Shown: positions 52,029-64,000, counted from the stretch's first letter. The stretch is 64,000 bases of DNA from DAISKN01 sp963716925 (GCA_963716925.1 CAVQUX010000014.1:992001-1056000); one strand, 5' to 3'. Notes: generated by a model not told the origin, from the letters alone. Made by a program: numbers and translations.

Positions 52029-54992
52029 ATGGTCGCGCCGGAGGTCATCTCCCACTACAAAATCCTCGGCGAGCTGGGCCGTGGCGGGATGGGGGTCGTC
52101 TACCGGGCGCGCGATCAGAAACTGAAGCGTGAAGTGGCTCTCAAGATCCTTCCCGAGAAGGATCTCGGCGATCCCCAGACCAAGCTCCGATTCATTCAGG
52201 AAGCCCAGTCCGCGGCAGCGCTCAAGCACCCGAACATCGCAGTGGTCTACGAGATCGACGAATCCGAAGGGGTGACGTTCATCGCCATGGAGCTCGTCGA
52301 GGGCAAGCGTTTGCGCGAACTCGTTCGGGACGAAGGGCTTACGCTGGAGCGCTCGCTTCGGCTCGCTGCCGAAATCGCGGAGGGACTGAGCCACGCCCAC
52401 AAGCGGGGCATCGTTCATCGGGACCTGAAGCCGAACAACATCCTGGTCACCGAGGACGGTCATGCAAAGATCATCGACTTCGGTCTGGCCAAGCTGATGG
52501 AACCGCTGGTCGAGGCCGGAAGCGATCTCCTCCGGGGGGCGCCGGAGACGGCGTCGGGGGTGCTCGTCGGCACCCTGTCCTACATGTCGCCCGAGCAGGC
52601 GCGAGGCGACGCGATCGACCACCGGTCGGACATCTTCAGCTTCGGAACCGTCTTTTGCGAGATGCTCACCGGAACGTCCCCGTTCCAGCGGGCGAAGGCG
52701 GTCGACACCCTCGCCGCGATCCTCAAGGATCCCACGCCTCGGCTCGAGGAGAGCCTGAGAGGTGGCGCGAATTTCCTTCCGGAGGTCCAGCACATCGTGG
52801 ACCGGTGCCTGGCGAAAAAACCGTCCGAGCGCTACGAGAGCATGGAGGGGGTCGTTTCCGACCTGAGCTCCGCTATCCGCACCAGCGAGACCGGGAGGCC
52901 CGCCGTCTCCCGCAGCGTCGCGGCCCCGAGTGCCGAGCACTCGGACTCGATCAACGTCCCGCGGCGCTTCGCCCGGGCGGGTGCGCTCGCCGCCGCCGGA
53001 CTCGCGACAGTGGCGATCGTCTGGCTCGCTCTCGCGACTCGCGACGACCTCGAGCTCGCCAGGTCCGAAACGCCGCTCATCGCCGTGGGCCCCTTCGAGA
53101 ACCTCACGGGGGACGCGGATCTCGGCTGGCTCGACCTCGGTCTTTCGAATCTGGTTCGCGACAAGCTCGCGCAGTCGCGCCAGCTGATCACCGTCTCCAA
53201 GCCCCGATGGGAGTCGATCCGCAGGAATTCGAAGGATGACGAGGCTCTTCATGGCGCCGCCAAGGAGACGGGGATCGACTACGTCCTCTCGGGGGAGCTT
53301 CTGCCGTCTCCGGGCGGACTGGTCCTTACCGCGCGTCTCAGTGATCTCCGCCGCGGCACCGATAGCTTCGCTTACTCCTTCGAGGACCTCACGCCGGAAC
53401 AGGTGCTCGCGCGGGCGGACGGCATCGCCAGCCTCGCCAAACAAGGAGTCGGAGTCCCCCCGGAGGAGACGGTGGACTCCTTCGCCGCCGACGTCGCCCT
53501 GGACAACATCGGCGCCTACGAGTCCTACGTGAGCGGTCTCGAGTACTTCCAGAAATTCGAGTACCAGAAGGCGGAGCAGGCCTTCCGCCTGGCCCTCGAT
53601 CTGTCCCCGGATTTCGCGATTGCCAGCTACCGGCTGGCGCACCTCTACGCCGCCACCGGCCGGAGAGAGCTCGCGCGATCGACCATGCACGCGATTCCCG
53701 AGGACGCCAAGCTCACCCGGCGGGAGCGGCTCTATGTCGAGGCGGCCCGCGCTCTTTTCGACGAGGACCCTCCCCGGGCCATCGCCACCTACCAGACGCT
53801 TCTGGCCGAGTTCCCCTATGACGTCGAAGGCCGCCAGTTCCTCGCCGAGGCCTACTACCTCTCTTATCAGGACGACAAGGCGATCGATGAGCTTCGAAAG
53901 CTCGGCGCCCAGGAGCCCGAGAACGAGTTCGTCTGGAGCGCGCTCGGGACCTATCTGATTCTCTCGGGGCGTTCCCAGGAGGCGCGAGCCCCGCTCGAGC
54001 GCTACCTGGCGCTCGCCCCGAACGATCCCCACCCCTACACGCTTCTAGGAGACCTGGAGCGACAGCTCGGAAACTACCAGGCCGCGGAGGACCAATTCAA
54101 GAACGCTCTCGAGCGGGAGCCGAAGTTCTCGCTCGCCCGCCTGGGTCTGGCTCAGACCATCGCCCTCTCCGGACGTTTCACCGAAGCGAGCGGGATCTGG
54201 ACCGACGTTCTCGACGATGCCCGGGTGGAGCCCGAGGATCGCATCACCGCGGCCTTCGACCTCGCGAACGTGAGGCGGGCCGAGTACCGCTTCGAGGAAT
54301 CCCTGGCGCCTCTCCAGAGGCTCGAGCCGGAGATTCGGGAGGAGGGGATCCGCGAGCCTCTGGCGCTCGTCACCCGGGCGATGAGCGCCATGGAGCTGGG
54401 CCAGGACGAGGCCGCCGCTCGGTGGATCGACGAGGCCATCGAGAAAGCAACGGGCAAGGCGACGCGCTATCGTTTCGCGCGCGGTCTGCTCCAGTTGAAG
54501 CGGGGTCGGCTCGACCAGGCCCTGGATACGGCGCGCGAGATTCGCGCGCTATCGACTCAGAGCTCGGACGGCAAAGAGACGGAGAGCAAAGCCGCGGCCT
54601 ACCTCGAGGGCTCGGTGGCGCTCGCGCGACGGGAATACGAGAAGGCGAGGGAGCGATTCGAGGAATCCGTGCGCCTCGAAGGCTATGCCTACGCCCTCTA
54701 CGACGTAGGTCTCGCAGAGGCCCTTCGGAGCGTCGGAGAACTGGACCGAGCCGCGGAGATCGCCGAGCGGGCGGTTTCGTTTCGCGACCCGAGCGAAGTG
54801 CGCCTGGATCTGCAGCTCGGCCGGGCCCGCGCGCAGCTCCTCCTCGCAAGGATTCTCGCGGAGCGAGGAGACAGGACCGCTTCCGGAAACGCTGCGAGGG
54901 CGTTCCTGGAGCGGGTGGGGAGCGCGGCCGCCGAGGGCGAGCACGAGGACCTGCGCCTCGCCCGCGAGCTTCTGCAGGAAGGCCGACCTTAG
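52029..54992 (+). CDS. Ser/Thr protein kinase with transmembrane helix and TPR domain
   Basis: The 987-residue protein has a complete Hanks-type kinase (residues ~8-280): GELGRGGMGVVYRA, VALKIL (Lys), HRDLKPNNILV, IIDFGLAKL and TLSYMSPEQARGDAIDHRSDIFSFG. One membrane helix lies at about residue 317-337 (AGALAAAGLATVAIVWLAL). Next is a region starting IAVGPFENLTGDADLGWLDLGLSNLVRDKL, similar to TolB/CadC-type extracytoplasmic domains. Many TPRs follow from about residue 490 to the end. This layout recurs in Acidobacteriota and may sense envelope signals and phosphorylate cytoplasmic targets. It ends one base before the convergent gene. Confidence 0.92.
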   Translation: MVAPEVISHYKILGELGRGGMGVVYRARDQKLKREVALKILPEKDLGDPQTKLRFIQEAQSAAALKHPNIAVVYEIDESEGVTFIAMELVEGKRLRELVRDEGLTLERSLRLAAEIAEGLSHAHKRGIVHRDLKPNNILVTEDGHAKIIDFGLAKLMEPLVEAGSDLLRGAPETASGVLVGTLSYMSPEQARGDAIDHRSDIFSFGTVFCEMLTGTSPFQRAKAVDTLAAILKDPTPRLEESLRGGANFLPEVQHIVDRCLAKKPSERYESMEGVVSDLSSAIRTSETGRPAVSRSVAAPSAEHSDSINVPRRFARAGALAAAGLATVAIVWLALATRDDLELARSETPLIAVGPFENLTGDADLGWLDLGLSNLVRDKLAQSRQLITVSKPRWESIRRNSKDDEALHGAAKETGIDYVLSGELLPSPGGLVLTARLSDLRRGTDSFAYSFEDLTPEQVLARADGIASLAKQGVGVPPEETVDSFAADVALDNIGAYESYVSGLEYFQKFEYQKAEQAFRLALDLSPDFAIASYRLAHLYAATGRRELARSTMHAIPEDAKLTRRERLYVEAARALFDEDPPRAIATYQTLLAEFPYDVEGRQFLAEAYYLSYQDDKAIDELRKLGAQEPENEFVWSALGTYLILSGRSQEARAPLERYLALAPNDPHPYTLLGDLERQLGNYQAAEDQFKNALEREPKFSLARLGLAQTIALSGRFTEASGIWTDVLDDARVEPEDRITAAFDLANVRRAEYRFEESLAPLQRLEPEIREEGIREPLALVTRAMSAMELGQDEAAARWIDEAIEKATGKATRYRFARGLLQLKRGRLDQALDTAREIRALSTQSSDGKETESKAAAYLEGSVALARREYEKARERFEESVRLEGYAYALYDVGLAEALRSVGELDRAAEIAERAVSFRDPSEVRLDLQLGRARAQLLLARILAERGDRTASGNAARAFLERVGSAAAEGEHEDLRLARELLQEGRP

Positions 54993-56195
54993 TTACGGCG
55001 GGGGGCGTCGGATCGAGCGGGCGTTTCCGGTGTTGCAGGAGTAGCCGGTCAATCCGTTCCCGTCGAGGTCGCCGGCGAGAATGGCAGCGGGACACTTGAA
55101 GGGCACGAACTCCGAGAGCACATCGTTCTGGACCGCGTGGATCTGGAGCGTGGCCTGGTTCGAGAGCAGCGTGTAGCCCGCGAGCTGAAGGTCCCGGAAG
55201 GTGTAGGCGCCGTTGCCGTCGAGATCGTCGATGAACGAGGGCGCCTGGCCTTCCACGATCACGGCGCGGACGGTCACGTTCACCTCCGGATAGGTCGCGA
55301 GAATGGCGGCCACCACCTGGGGCAGGAACACCGGAGGAGGGGAGGGGAAGGTGTGGGACTCGATCGGCCCGCTGTCGCGCCGGGTCATGAAGTCGATGCC
55401 CGGCGTGGTGACGCTGCGGTCGACGAGGGTGAGCGGCTCGAGCAGGCCGTCGGGCACCCTCAAGAAGGCCATGATGGAGCTCCGGTCGGCGCGGTCGAGA
55501 AGCTCGATGGTGACGCTGTTCAGCATGCCTGCGAAGTTTCGGATTCGCGCACCCACGCGGTTGAAGTCCTCGTCGAAAACAATCATGCCCCCCATGTCCG
55601 CCATCAGCACCAGTCCCGGAAGATCGTCGTCGGCCGCGAGCCCGTAACAATCCTGGGAGTTGGAGGCGCTCGCGATCCCGCCGGTTCCGGGACCCACCGG
55701 GCGAAGCTCCAGAATGCCGTCGGTGCTTCCCCCGGACCCGGACACGTTTCCGGCCATCAGATAGGGCTTGTTGAGATTGAGGATGTTCGCCAGATTGAAC
55801 GGGTCGTCGACCAGCCGCTGGCTCACGGTCGGGTCACAGACGTCGAGCACGGAAGGTTGGTCGAATCGCTCGGAGCGGAACGCGAGGTAGGTTTCGTTCG
55901 GTCCTCCGGCGCAAGTCTCGAAGGGACCGATCGACGAGAAATGACTCATGTCGATGCAGCCGTCGGGGTCCGTGAGGACCATGGCCTCGAAGCCGAGGTC
56001 GTCCACGAACGCGACGGCGTCCTGCGCCCGCAGCTGAAGGGCGATGGTGTAGTTGCCGGCGTTGAGAACGCTCGAAGCTCCCCGGGCTTTGGGGAGCGTC
56101 ATACTGAGCTGAATGGGATGCCCCTGGGCCGCCGCCCCGTAGACCGGCTGCAGCAGCAGAATCGCGAGGAAAAACCGTTCGATCGATTTACGCAT
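54993..56195 (-). CDS. Secreted hypothetical protein with calcium-loop motifs
   Basis: The 400-residue protein has a signal peptide (SIERFFLAILLLQPVYGAAA) and a beta-rich body. A C-terminal part has two DxDGNG-type loops (DDLDGNGAYTFRDLQLAGY and GDLDGNGLTGYS), as in dockerin or EF-hand-like modules. The layout of an N-terminal cohesin-like beta region followed by a DxDGNG end is common in secreted proteins of Acidobacteriota and Planctomycetota. I do not recognise the exact family. The stop abuts the kinase stop with no gap between the convergent genes. Confidence 0.6.
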   Translation of the reverse strand: MRKSIERFFLAILLLQPVYGAAAQGHPIQLSMTLPKARGASSVLNAGNYTIALQLRAQDAVAFVDDLGFEAMVLTDPDGCIDMSHFSSIGPFETCAGGPNETYLAFRSERFDQPSVLDVCDPTVSQRLVDDPFNLANILNLNKPYLMAGNVSGSGGSTDGILELRPVGPGTGGIASASNSQDCYGLAADDDLPGLVLMADMGGMIVFDEDFNRVGARIRNFAGMLNSVTIELLDRADRSSIMAFLRVPDGLLEPLTLVDRSVTTPGIDFMTRRDSGPIESHTFPSPPPVFLPQVVAAILATYPEVNVTVRAVIVEGQAPSFIDDLDGNGAYTFRDLQLAGYTLLSNQATLQIHAVQNDVLSEFVPFKCPAAILAGDLDGNGLTGYSCNTGNARSIRRPPP

Positions 56196-56335
56196 GACCC
56201 GCTCCTTTTGACCGATTCCTCAACCTCTGGGGGGGGCCGCTATTGTACCCGAGGGGGAGGTGCGGATCTCAAGCACGGTCCCCGTCCCGCTCGGAGAGCG
56301 AGTCGATTCAAATCTCCATAGGTCCTTGCCGGGGT

Positions 56336-57031
56336 TCACTTCGGAGGCGTGGCCTCGAACCGCGCGAGGATCTCGTCCCTGGCGCCGCGCAGCTCGAGGC
56401 GAGAGCCGGAAATCCGCCATTTCGATGCCTTCCCGAGAGCTTCCACGAGCTCCCGGTCGCGGACCTCCCTGGCACAGGCGATCATCGTGGAGCCGAGCCG
56501 CCCGAAGTGGATGCTCTCCCCCTCGACGGTGTAGCCCCCGAACAAACGATTGCAGCCGTCGTAGCCCCCGAGGCGTCCCTCCGGCTGGAACAGGAGGTGC
56601 GCTTCCCGACGCTCGTCGGCCGGAGTCACGGCGCTCCCGTTGAGCTCGGTGAGCTTCCACCGGGTGTTCTCGAAAGGAAGGATCCCGGAAGGCGTGCCGC
56701 AGGATTCGCCCGGCGACAAGGAGACGAAACGCTCGACCACGAGAGTCGGACGAGCGGGCCCTTCCATCACGACTCGGTCCAGGATTCGACCCTCGACGTT
56801 CGCGAGGAGGGCCTGTCCGGCCTCGGCGCGTCGTTCCAGGTACGCCCGTTCGAGCGCGCGATAGTCTCCTTCCATCGCCACCGGAAGCTTCCGCCCCGTG
56901 ACGCAGTCCTCGAACAGGGCGGCATCCGCCATGTAAGTGAACATCCCCCGCATGGCGACGGGCGGCTGGAGCGCGGAAGCGAGGTGTACGAGCGCGAGCG
57001 AGAACGAAAGGCCGAAGCCGCCGAGGCCCAT
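56336..57031 (-). CDS. META/HslJ-domain envelope protein
   Basis: The 231-residue product has an N-terminal hydrophobic signal, then a segment similar to NlpE/YbaY-type domains (MRGMFTYMADAALFEDCVTGRKLPVAMEGDYRALERAYL). A C-terminal META domain follows: FENTRWKLTELNGSAV, GRLGGYDGCNRLFGGYTVEG and GSTMIACAREVRDRELVEALGKASKWRI. Such proteins are usually periplasmic lipoproteins linked to stress; the lipobox Cys is not obvious here. The ATG follows the rho stop directly (TAA-ATG), so it is probably cotranscribed with rho. Confidence 0.75.
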   Translation of the reverse strand: MGLGGFGLSFSLALVHLASALQPPVAMRGMFTYMADAALFEDCVTGRKLPVAMEGDYRALERAYLERRAEAGQALLANVEGRILDRVVMEGPARPTLVVERFVSLSPGESCGTPSGILPFENTRWKLTELNGSAVTPADERREAHLLFQPEGRLGGYDGCNRLFGGYTVEGESIHFGRLGSTMIACAREVRDRELVEALGKASKWRISGSRLELRGARDEILARFEATPPK

Positions 57032-58375
<1,344 letters not shown>

Positions 58376-59015
58376 AACTCTTTCCTTCCTTCACTCGTGG
58401 CCGCGGAAAAAGGAATGACGGGTATGTTTCCCGAGGCCCCATAAACCCTCTCCAGCTTCTTCATCTCGCTCCCGAGGCGGCCCCGGGATAGCTTGTCGCT
58501 CTTGGTGGCGACGACGACGTACGGAAGCTCCGCTCGTTCGAGGAGTTCCCGCACCTCCAGATCGTTCTTCATCGGCTCGCGCCTCGCATCGACCAGCAGC
58601 AGCACCAGGGTGAGCGCCTTCCGCTCGAAGAGATAGGTCGTAACCAGCGAGTCCCAATTCCGCCGAACCGCCTCCGGCACTTTCGCGAATCCATAGCCGG
58701 GAAGATCCACGAGCACCATCTCCGACCCCACGCGGTAGAAGTTCACCACCTGGGTCCTTCCCGGCGTCTTCGATACGAACGCCATGCCCTTCACTCCGAA
58801 GAGACAGTTCAGGAGGCTCGATTTGCCCACGTTCGACCGGCCCACGGCCGCCACCTCGGGAAGCTCCTCCCGGGGAAAGTCGCGCGGCGCGCCGGCCGTC
58901 CTGACGAGCTCGACCGCTAGGGAGGCTGCATTGCTCATGAGGCGGTTCCCGCTTCGCCGTATCCTTCATGGAATAGCCATCGAATCGCCGGATTGGACCC
59001 ACGTTCCTGGCTCGG

Positions 59016-59031
59016 CGTGCGTTCACGCCGG
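59016..59031 (-). terminator. Short hairpin after lon
   Basis: GGCGTG and CACGCC (6 bp) with a 4-nt loop begin 3 bp after the lon stop on the minus strand. There is no T-run, so it is a weak terminator candidate only. Confidence 0.25.
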
Positions 59032-59033
59032 CG

Positions 59034-61490
59034 TTAATGCGCTATCGACTCGCCCGCGACCGGACCCGGCTCCGTGACATCCGACATCGGGGGCTCGAGA
59101 CGCTCGGGATCGACCACCGGAGCGACCTCCGCCGGAGAAACGCGGGCGAGGGGCGCCACCAGGGCGATCGCGAAAACCTCTTCTATCTTCTCCACGAGCT
59201 CGATCTGGAGCTCCTTCAGGATCTCCTCGGGGATCTCGCTGACGTCCTTCTCGTTGTCCCTGGGAAGAATGATCTTCCGGATCCCGGCGCGATGGGCGGC
59301 GAGGAGCTTTTCCTTCACTCCGCCGATGGGGAGGACCTTTCCCCGGAGCGTGATCTCGCCGGTCATCGCCACGTCGGCGCGAACGGGAATGCCCGAGAGC
59401 ACCGACAGGAGCGCCGTCGCCATGGTGATCCCCGCCGAGGGGCCGTCTTTCGGAATCGCGCCCTCGGGAACGTGGAGGTGGATGTCGAGCCGCTTGTGAA
59501 AGTCCTTGGGAAGCCCGAAGCGATCGGCGCGCGAGCGGATCACGGAGACGGCCGTCCGCGCCGACTCCTGCATGACCTCGCCCAGTTTTCCGGTGAGCGT
59601 GAGCTCGCCTTTGCCCGGCATGAGCGTCACCTCGGTCGTGAGCAGCTCGCCGCCGACCTCGGTCCAGGCGAGTCCGGTCGCGATTCCGACCTCGGCCTCG
59701 CCTTCCTTGCTGCGGGGGCGGAATTTCGGGACACCCAGGTATTCGCCGATCGCCTCCGAGGTGATTCTCGCCTCGAAGCTCGCGCCCTCGTGGACGATCT
59801 TTCGCGCCACCTTGCGGAACACCGAAGCGATCTCCCGCTCGAGGCTCCGTACCCCCGCCTCCCGGGTGTAGCGCCGGATGATCTCCACGATGGCCTCGTC
59901 GTCCATCGCCACCGACTTGTTCTTCAGTCCGTTCGCTTCCTTCTGCTTCGCCACCAGGAAGCGCCGGGCGATCTCGAGCTTCTCTTCCTCGGTATAGCCC
60001 GGGAGGCGGATGACCTCGAGACGGTCCATCAACGCCTGGGGCATGTTCTGCATCACGTTGGCGGTGGCGATGAACATCACGTTCGAGAGGTCGTACTCGA
60101 CGTCGAGGTAGTGATCCTGAAAGGAGTGGTTCTGCTCCGGGTCCAGGACTTCGAGGAGCGCGGATGCCGGGTCGCCGCGGAAGTCCGCGCTCATCTTGTC
60201 GACCTCATCGAGGAGCACGAGCGGGTTCACCGTTCCCGCTTTCTTCATCATCTGCACGATCTGTCCGGGGAAGGCGCCGATGTAGGTACGTCGATGGCCG
60301 CGGATCTCGGCCTCGTCGCGGACGCCGCCGAGCGAGAGCCGCACGAACTTGCGGTTGGTCGCCCGGGCGACCGAGCGGGCGAGCGACGTCTTGCCGACGC
60401 CCGGCGGGCCGACGAGACAGAGGATCGGACCGCGCTGCTTCTTCACCAGCTGCCGCACCGCGAGGAACTCGATGATCCGATCCTTGACCTTGGCGAGCCC
60501 GTAGTGGTCCTCGTCGAGCACCCGCTCCGCGCGCCGGATGTCGCGGCTCTCCCGGGTCTTCTTGTGCCAGGGCACGGCCAGGAGCCAATCGAGGTAGTTG
60601 CGCGAGACCGTGGCCTCGGCGGACATCGGTGGCATGGCCTCGAGGCGCTTGAGCTCGGCTGTGGCCTTGTCCTCGGCCTCCTTGGTCATCTTGGCCTCGG
60701 CGATCTTGCCCCGGAGCTCCTCGACCTCGTTTCCCCGGTCGTCCTTCCGGCCGAGCTCCTTCTGGATCGCCTTCATCTTCTCGTTGAGGTAGTACTCCTT
60801 CTGCGCCCGCTCCATCTGCTTGCGCACCCGGCCCTGGATCCTTCGGTCCACCTGGAGCTTGTCGACTTCCATCTCCAGCGCGGACGAGATGCGGTTCAGA
60901 CGCTCTATCGGGTTCCAGATCTCGAGGAGGTTCTGCTTCTCGTCGACGCTCATCACCAGATGGGAGGCGATGGTATCGGAGAGCTTCTCGGGGTCGTCGA
61001 CCGCGACCGCGGCGTTCTTCACCTCGCTCTGGAGGTTCTGCGCGAGCTTCACGTACTGCTCGAAGAGCGAGACCACCTTGCTCATGAGCTCATCCGCGCC
61101 TGCCGCGGCCTCACGCCCTTTGGGGAAGGTCTTCACCACGACCTTGTAGAAGCCCTCGTCGTCGCGGCATTCGATGGCGCGGCCGCGGTCCAGTCCCTCC
61201 ACCAGGACCTTGATGTTGCCGTCGGGAAGCTTCACCGACTGGAGGATGTTCGAAACCGTGCCCACGGTATAGATGTCGTTCGCCCTGGGGTCGTCGGTGG
61301 TGGCGTCGTGCTGGGCGGCGAGGAAGATACGGCGGTCGTGCCCGAGCGCGTGCTCGAGTGCCCGGATGGAGGACGCGCGCCCGATCACGAAGGGCATCAT
61401 CATGTAAGGGAAGACGACCACGTCCCTCAGGGGGACCATGGGAAGGGTCTCGTAAACCTCGGTGCGGTCTCGATTCTTGGATCCGAACAT
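59034..61490 (-). CDS. lon: ATP-dependent Lon protease
   Basis: The 818-residue protease has a LonN substrate domain (PMVPLRDVVVFPYMMMPFVIGR), a coiled region (about 200-310), an AAA+ module with Walker A LVGPPGVGKTSLARSVA and Walker B NPLVLLDEVDKM, then the Lon proteolytic domain with catalytic Ser in PKDGPSAGITMATALLS and Lys in GGVKEKLLAAHRAG. It degrades misfolded and regulatory proteins. It follows clpX on the same strand; the order tig-clpP-clpX-lon is classic. No good ribosome-binding site is visible before the ATG. I found no CIRCE element upstream. Confidence 0.97.
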   Translation of the reverse strand: MFGSKNRDRTEVYETLPMVPLRDVVVFPYMMMPFVIGRASSIRALEHALGHDRRIFLAAQHDATTDDPRANDIYTVGTVSNILQSVKLPDGNIKVLVEGLDRGRAIECRDDEGFYKVVVKTFPKGREAAAGADELMSKVVSLFEQYVKLAQNLQSEVKNAAVAVDDPEKLSDTIASHLVMSVDEKQNLLEIWNPIERLNRISSALEMEVDKLQVDRRIQGRVRKQMERAQKEYYLNEKMKAIQKELGRKDDRGNEVEELRGKIAEAKMTKEAEDKATAELKRLEAMPPMSAEATVSRNYLDWLLAVPWHKKTRESRDIRRAERVLDEDHYGLAKVKDRIIEFLAVRQLVKKQRGPILCLVGPPGVGKTSLARSVARATNRKFVRLSLGGVRDEAEIRGHRRTYIGAFPGQIVQMMKKAGTVNPLVLLDEVDKMSADFRGDPASALLEVLDPEQNHSFQDHYLDVEYDLSNVMFIATANVMQNMPQALMDRLEVIRLPGYTEEEKLEIARRFLVAKQKEANGLKNKSVAMDDEAIVEIIRRYTREAGVRSLEREIASVFRKVARKIVHEGASFEARITSEAIGEYLGVPKFRPRSKEGEAEVGIATGLAWTEVGGELLTTEVTLMPGKGELTLTGKLGEVMQESARTAVSVIRSRADRFGLPKDFHKRLDIHLHVPEGAIPKDGPSAGITMATALLSVLSGIPVRADVAMTGEITLRGKVLPIGGVKEKLLAAHRAGIRKIILPRDNEKDVSEIPEEILKELQIELVEKIEEVFAIALVAPLARVSPAEVAPVVDPERLEPPMSDVTEPGPVAGESIAH

Positions 61491-61533
61491 GCTTGCTGCT
61501 GCCTAATCCCTAGTCACTAAGGTTTTTTGACCC

Positions 61534-61554
61534 CGCGTGGTTTCTCTCCACGCG
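61534..61554. other. 7-bp hairpin in the clpX-lon gap
   Basis: CGCGTGG and CCACGCG enclose TTTCTCT. On the minus (transcribed) strand it is followed by A's, not T's, so it is unlikely to be an intrinsic terminator. It may be an operator or an RNA structure in the lon leader. Confidence 0.3.
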
Positions 61555-61676
61555 AGGAGTCGTTCGGGGATTTGGATCTCTTCGAGAACCCCTCGAGGGA
61601 TCCGGAGAATTCGCGTACGTTGAAATGTGTTGAAACGAGAACCCGCTCGCTGCGAGAAAGTGGTTTTCGAACCCCG

Positions 61677-62921
<1,245 letters not shown>

Positions 62922-62951
62922 TCTCGCTCCTGTACTCGCTCGATCTCTCGC

Positions 62952-63533
62952 CTACATGCGCTTGGAGATCACCTGATCGATGATACCGTACTCGCGGGCG
63001 ACATCGGCGGTCATGATGAAGTCGCGCTCCACGTCCTGCTCGATCTTGGCGATGTCCTGCCCGGTGTGCTTCGCCAGAATCTCGTTCAAGCGCTGGCGGG
63101 TGCGCAGGATCTCCTTCGCCTGGATATTGATGTCCGTGGCCTGGCCCGAGGCGCCTCCCGAAGGCTGGTGGATGATGACCCGGGAGTTCGGGAGGGCGAA
63201 GCGCTTTCCCGGCGTCCCCGCCGCGAGCAGCACCGCGGCCATGCTCGCCGCCTGCCCGATGCAGTAGGTCGTCACGTCGGGGCGGATGAACTGCAGGGTG
63301 TCGTAGATGGCGAGACCCGCCGTCACCACTCCCCCCGGACTGTTGATGTAGATGGAAATCTCCTTCTCCGGATCCTCGGCCTCGAGGAACAGGAGCTGGG
63401 CCACGACAAGGTTCGCCAGATTGTCTTCTATGGGAGTTCCAATGAAGATGATGTTGTCTTTGAGCAAGCGCGAGTAGATATCGTACGCGCGCTCACCCCG
63501 GTTGGTCTGTTCGACCACCATCGGGATCAGCAT
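62952..63533 (-). CDS. clpP: ATP-dependent Clp protease proteolytic subunit
   Basis: The 193-residue serine protease has the triad context: Ser in YCIGQAASMAAVLLAAG, His in VIIHQPSGGASGQATD, and Asp in the ERDFIMTADVAREYG region. IPMVVEQTNRGERAYDIYSRLLKDNIIFIG is the typical start. It forms the tetradecameric peptidase chamber used by ClpX. AGGGG lies about 9 bp before the ATG. tig ends 13 bp upstream and clpX starts 30 bp downstream, so these form one transcript. Confidence 0.97.
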   Translation of the reverse strand: MLIPMVVEQTNRGERAYDIYSRLLKDNIIFIGTPIEDNLANLVVAQLLFLEAEDPEKEISIYINSPGGVVTAGLAIYDTLQFIRPDVTTYCIGQAASMAAVLLAAGTPGKRFALPNSRVIIHQPSGGASGQATDINIQAKEILRTRQRLNEILAKHTGQDIAKIEQDVERDFIMTADVAREYGIIDQVISKRM

Positions 63534-63546
63534 CTAAGTTCAACCC

Positions 63547-64000
63547 CTATTTAAGTTTAGCATGTTGCTTGATGAAGTCAACCGCCTTCTCGCGTCGGAT
63601 GCGGCCCCGGACGCGGTCGAGCGTACCGTCTTTCGCCATCTGGGCGCGCAGCGCGGTCGGGCTCTTCTCCAGGGCTTCCGCGTACCGCCCAATCTCCGTC
63701 TCCAGCTCTTCCTCGGTGGCGCTCAGACCCTCCCGCTCCGCGACTTTGTCGAGGAGAAGCGTCGCGCGCACCGCCGAAGCCGCGCTCTCCCGCTCGTTCT
63801 CGCGCACCTTCCGCCAGTCGATTCCGGTGGCGTTGGGGTCGATTCCCTGCTGGTAGAGGTCCCGCGCCGTCGATTCGAGCCTCGAGTCGAGCTCCATCTC
63901 GACGAGTGAGCTCGGCGCCTCGAGCGGGTTCGCCTCGATGAGCTTCGCGAGCAGCCGCCGCCTCAGCTCCTGCTCGTCCTCGTGGCGGGCGCGCTCTTCA
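63547..64000 (-). CDS. tig: Trigger factor, partial (N-terminus outside the window)
   Basis: The minus strand is open from the window edge to a stop at 63547. The ~150 residues present match the C-terminal domain of trigger factor: QELRRRLLAKLIEANPLEAP, VEMELDSRLESTARDL, LLLDKVAEREGLSATEEELETEI, and the ending RIRREKAVDFIKQHAKLK. Trigger factor is the ribosome-bound chaperone and peptidyl-prolyl isomerase. Only the C-terminal substrate-cradle region is in the window. Its place before clpP is the usual one. Confidence 0.9.
   Translation of the reverse strand, partial: EERARHEDEQELRRRLLAKLIEANPLEAPSSLVEMELDSRLESTARDLYQQGIDPNATGIDWRKVRENERESAASAVRATLLLDKVAEREGLSATEEELETEIGRYAEALEKSPTALRAQMAKDGTLDRVRGRIRREKAVDFIKQHAKLK

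Noticed and set aside
61491..61676. Heat-shock CIRCE or intrinsic terminator in the clpX-lon gap
   Set aside because: No TTAGCACTC-N9-GAGTGCTAA was found. The only hairpin is followed by A's on the transcribed strand.

Overview
This 64 kb window is a GC-rich bacterial chromosome segment, almost entirely coding. Gene content points to the Acidobacteriota (inference only; there is no rRNA in the window). The signs are a GWxTD-domain protein, a Ser/Thr kinase fused to TPRs, a zinc-ribbon RDD protein, a MoxR/DUF58/DUF4129/SpoIIM membrane operon, a PilY1 minor-pilin operon, a double-length UvrA and a tig-clpP-clpX-lon run. There is no plasmid, prophage or insertion sequence, and no tRNA or rRNA was seen. 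Both window ends cut through genes: cdsA at the left and tig at the right, both on the minus strand.

Layout. 1-3380: uppS-cdsA (minus) diverges from a GWxTD/TPR protein. 3381-6640: a small accessory island with a cold-shock gene, an autoregulated-looking wHTH-MNT nucleotidyltransferase plus HEPN-like pair, an hsdM remnant, and an AT-richer lipoprotein. 6637-12971: truA followed by a tandem (four-ABC) uvrA that carries one frameshift. 13176-16478: a TolC-like exporter, a tiny basic protein and an NHL propeller (plus). 16479-26604: a long minus-strand operon, lspA-lgt-rluD-phosphatase-pyrR-pyrB-pyrC-TIGR02757-small Cys protein-YheT/DUF385. Its lspA, rluD, pyrR, pyrB, pyrC order resembles that of Bacillus. 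26882-31327: a response regulator with a degenerate GGDEF domain, a GNAT protein, a crotonase and an adenosine deaminase-like enzyme. 31451-36736: fimT-pilV-pilX-pilY1 (plus). 36807-44871: a small orphan protein, an exported RidA, then RDD-SpoIIM-membrane-DUF4129-DUF4350-MoxR-DUF58, mostly joined by 4-bp ATGA overlaps. 44956-49267: zinc-ribbon RDD, murA, prmC, prfA and rpmE. 49319-56195: rlmI, a PIN-toxin remnant, DUF4239, the kinase-TPR and a secreted protein. 56336-64000: META protein, rho, engB, lon, clpX, clpP and tig.

Two families of intergenic repeats stand out. One is a long hairpin with arms built from RCGCAAAG units, found in front of cdsA and pyrB; both copies read as hairpin plus T7 on the transcribed strand. 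The other is a GC-rich palindromic repeat: three tandem 108-109 bp units plus a decayed fourth between lspA and lgt, and a diverged single copy between the DUF4350 gene and moxR. Both families sit inside minus-strand operons and supply the main gaps in otherwise overlapping gene chains.

The most notable points are: the tandem UvrA and its 1-bp frameshift; two 15-bp palindromes 21 bp apart in the MNT promoter; the in-frame YheT-DUF385 fusion with a strong internal ribosome-binding site; the two repeat families; and two decayed defence or toxin genes (hsdM and PIN). Nothing here proves a wholly new system. The MNT/HEPN-like/hsdM-remnant island and the repeat-borne hairpins are the best candidates for follow-up.
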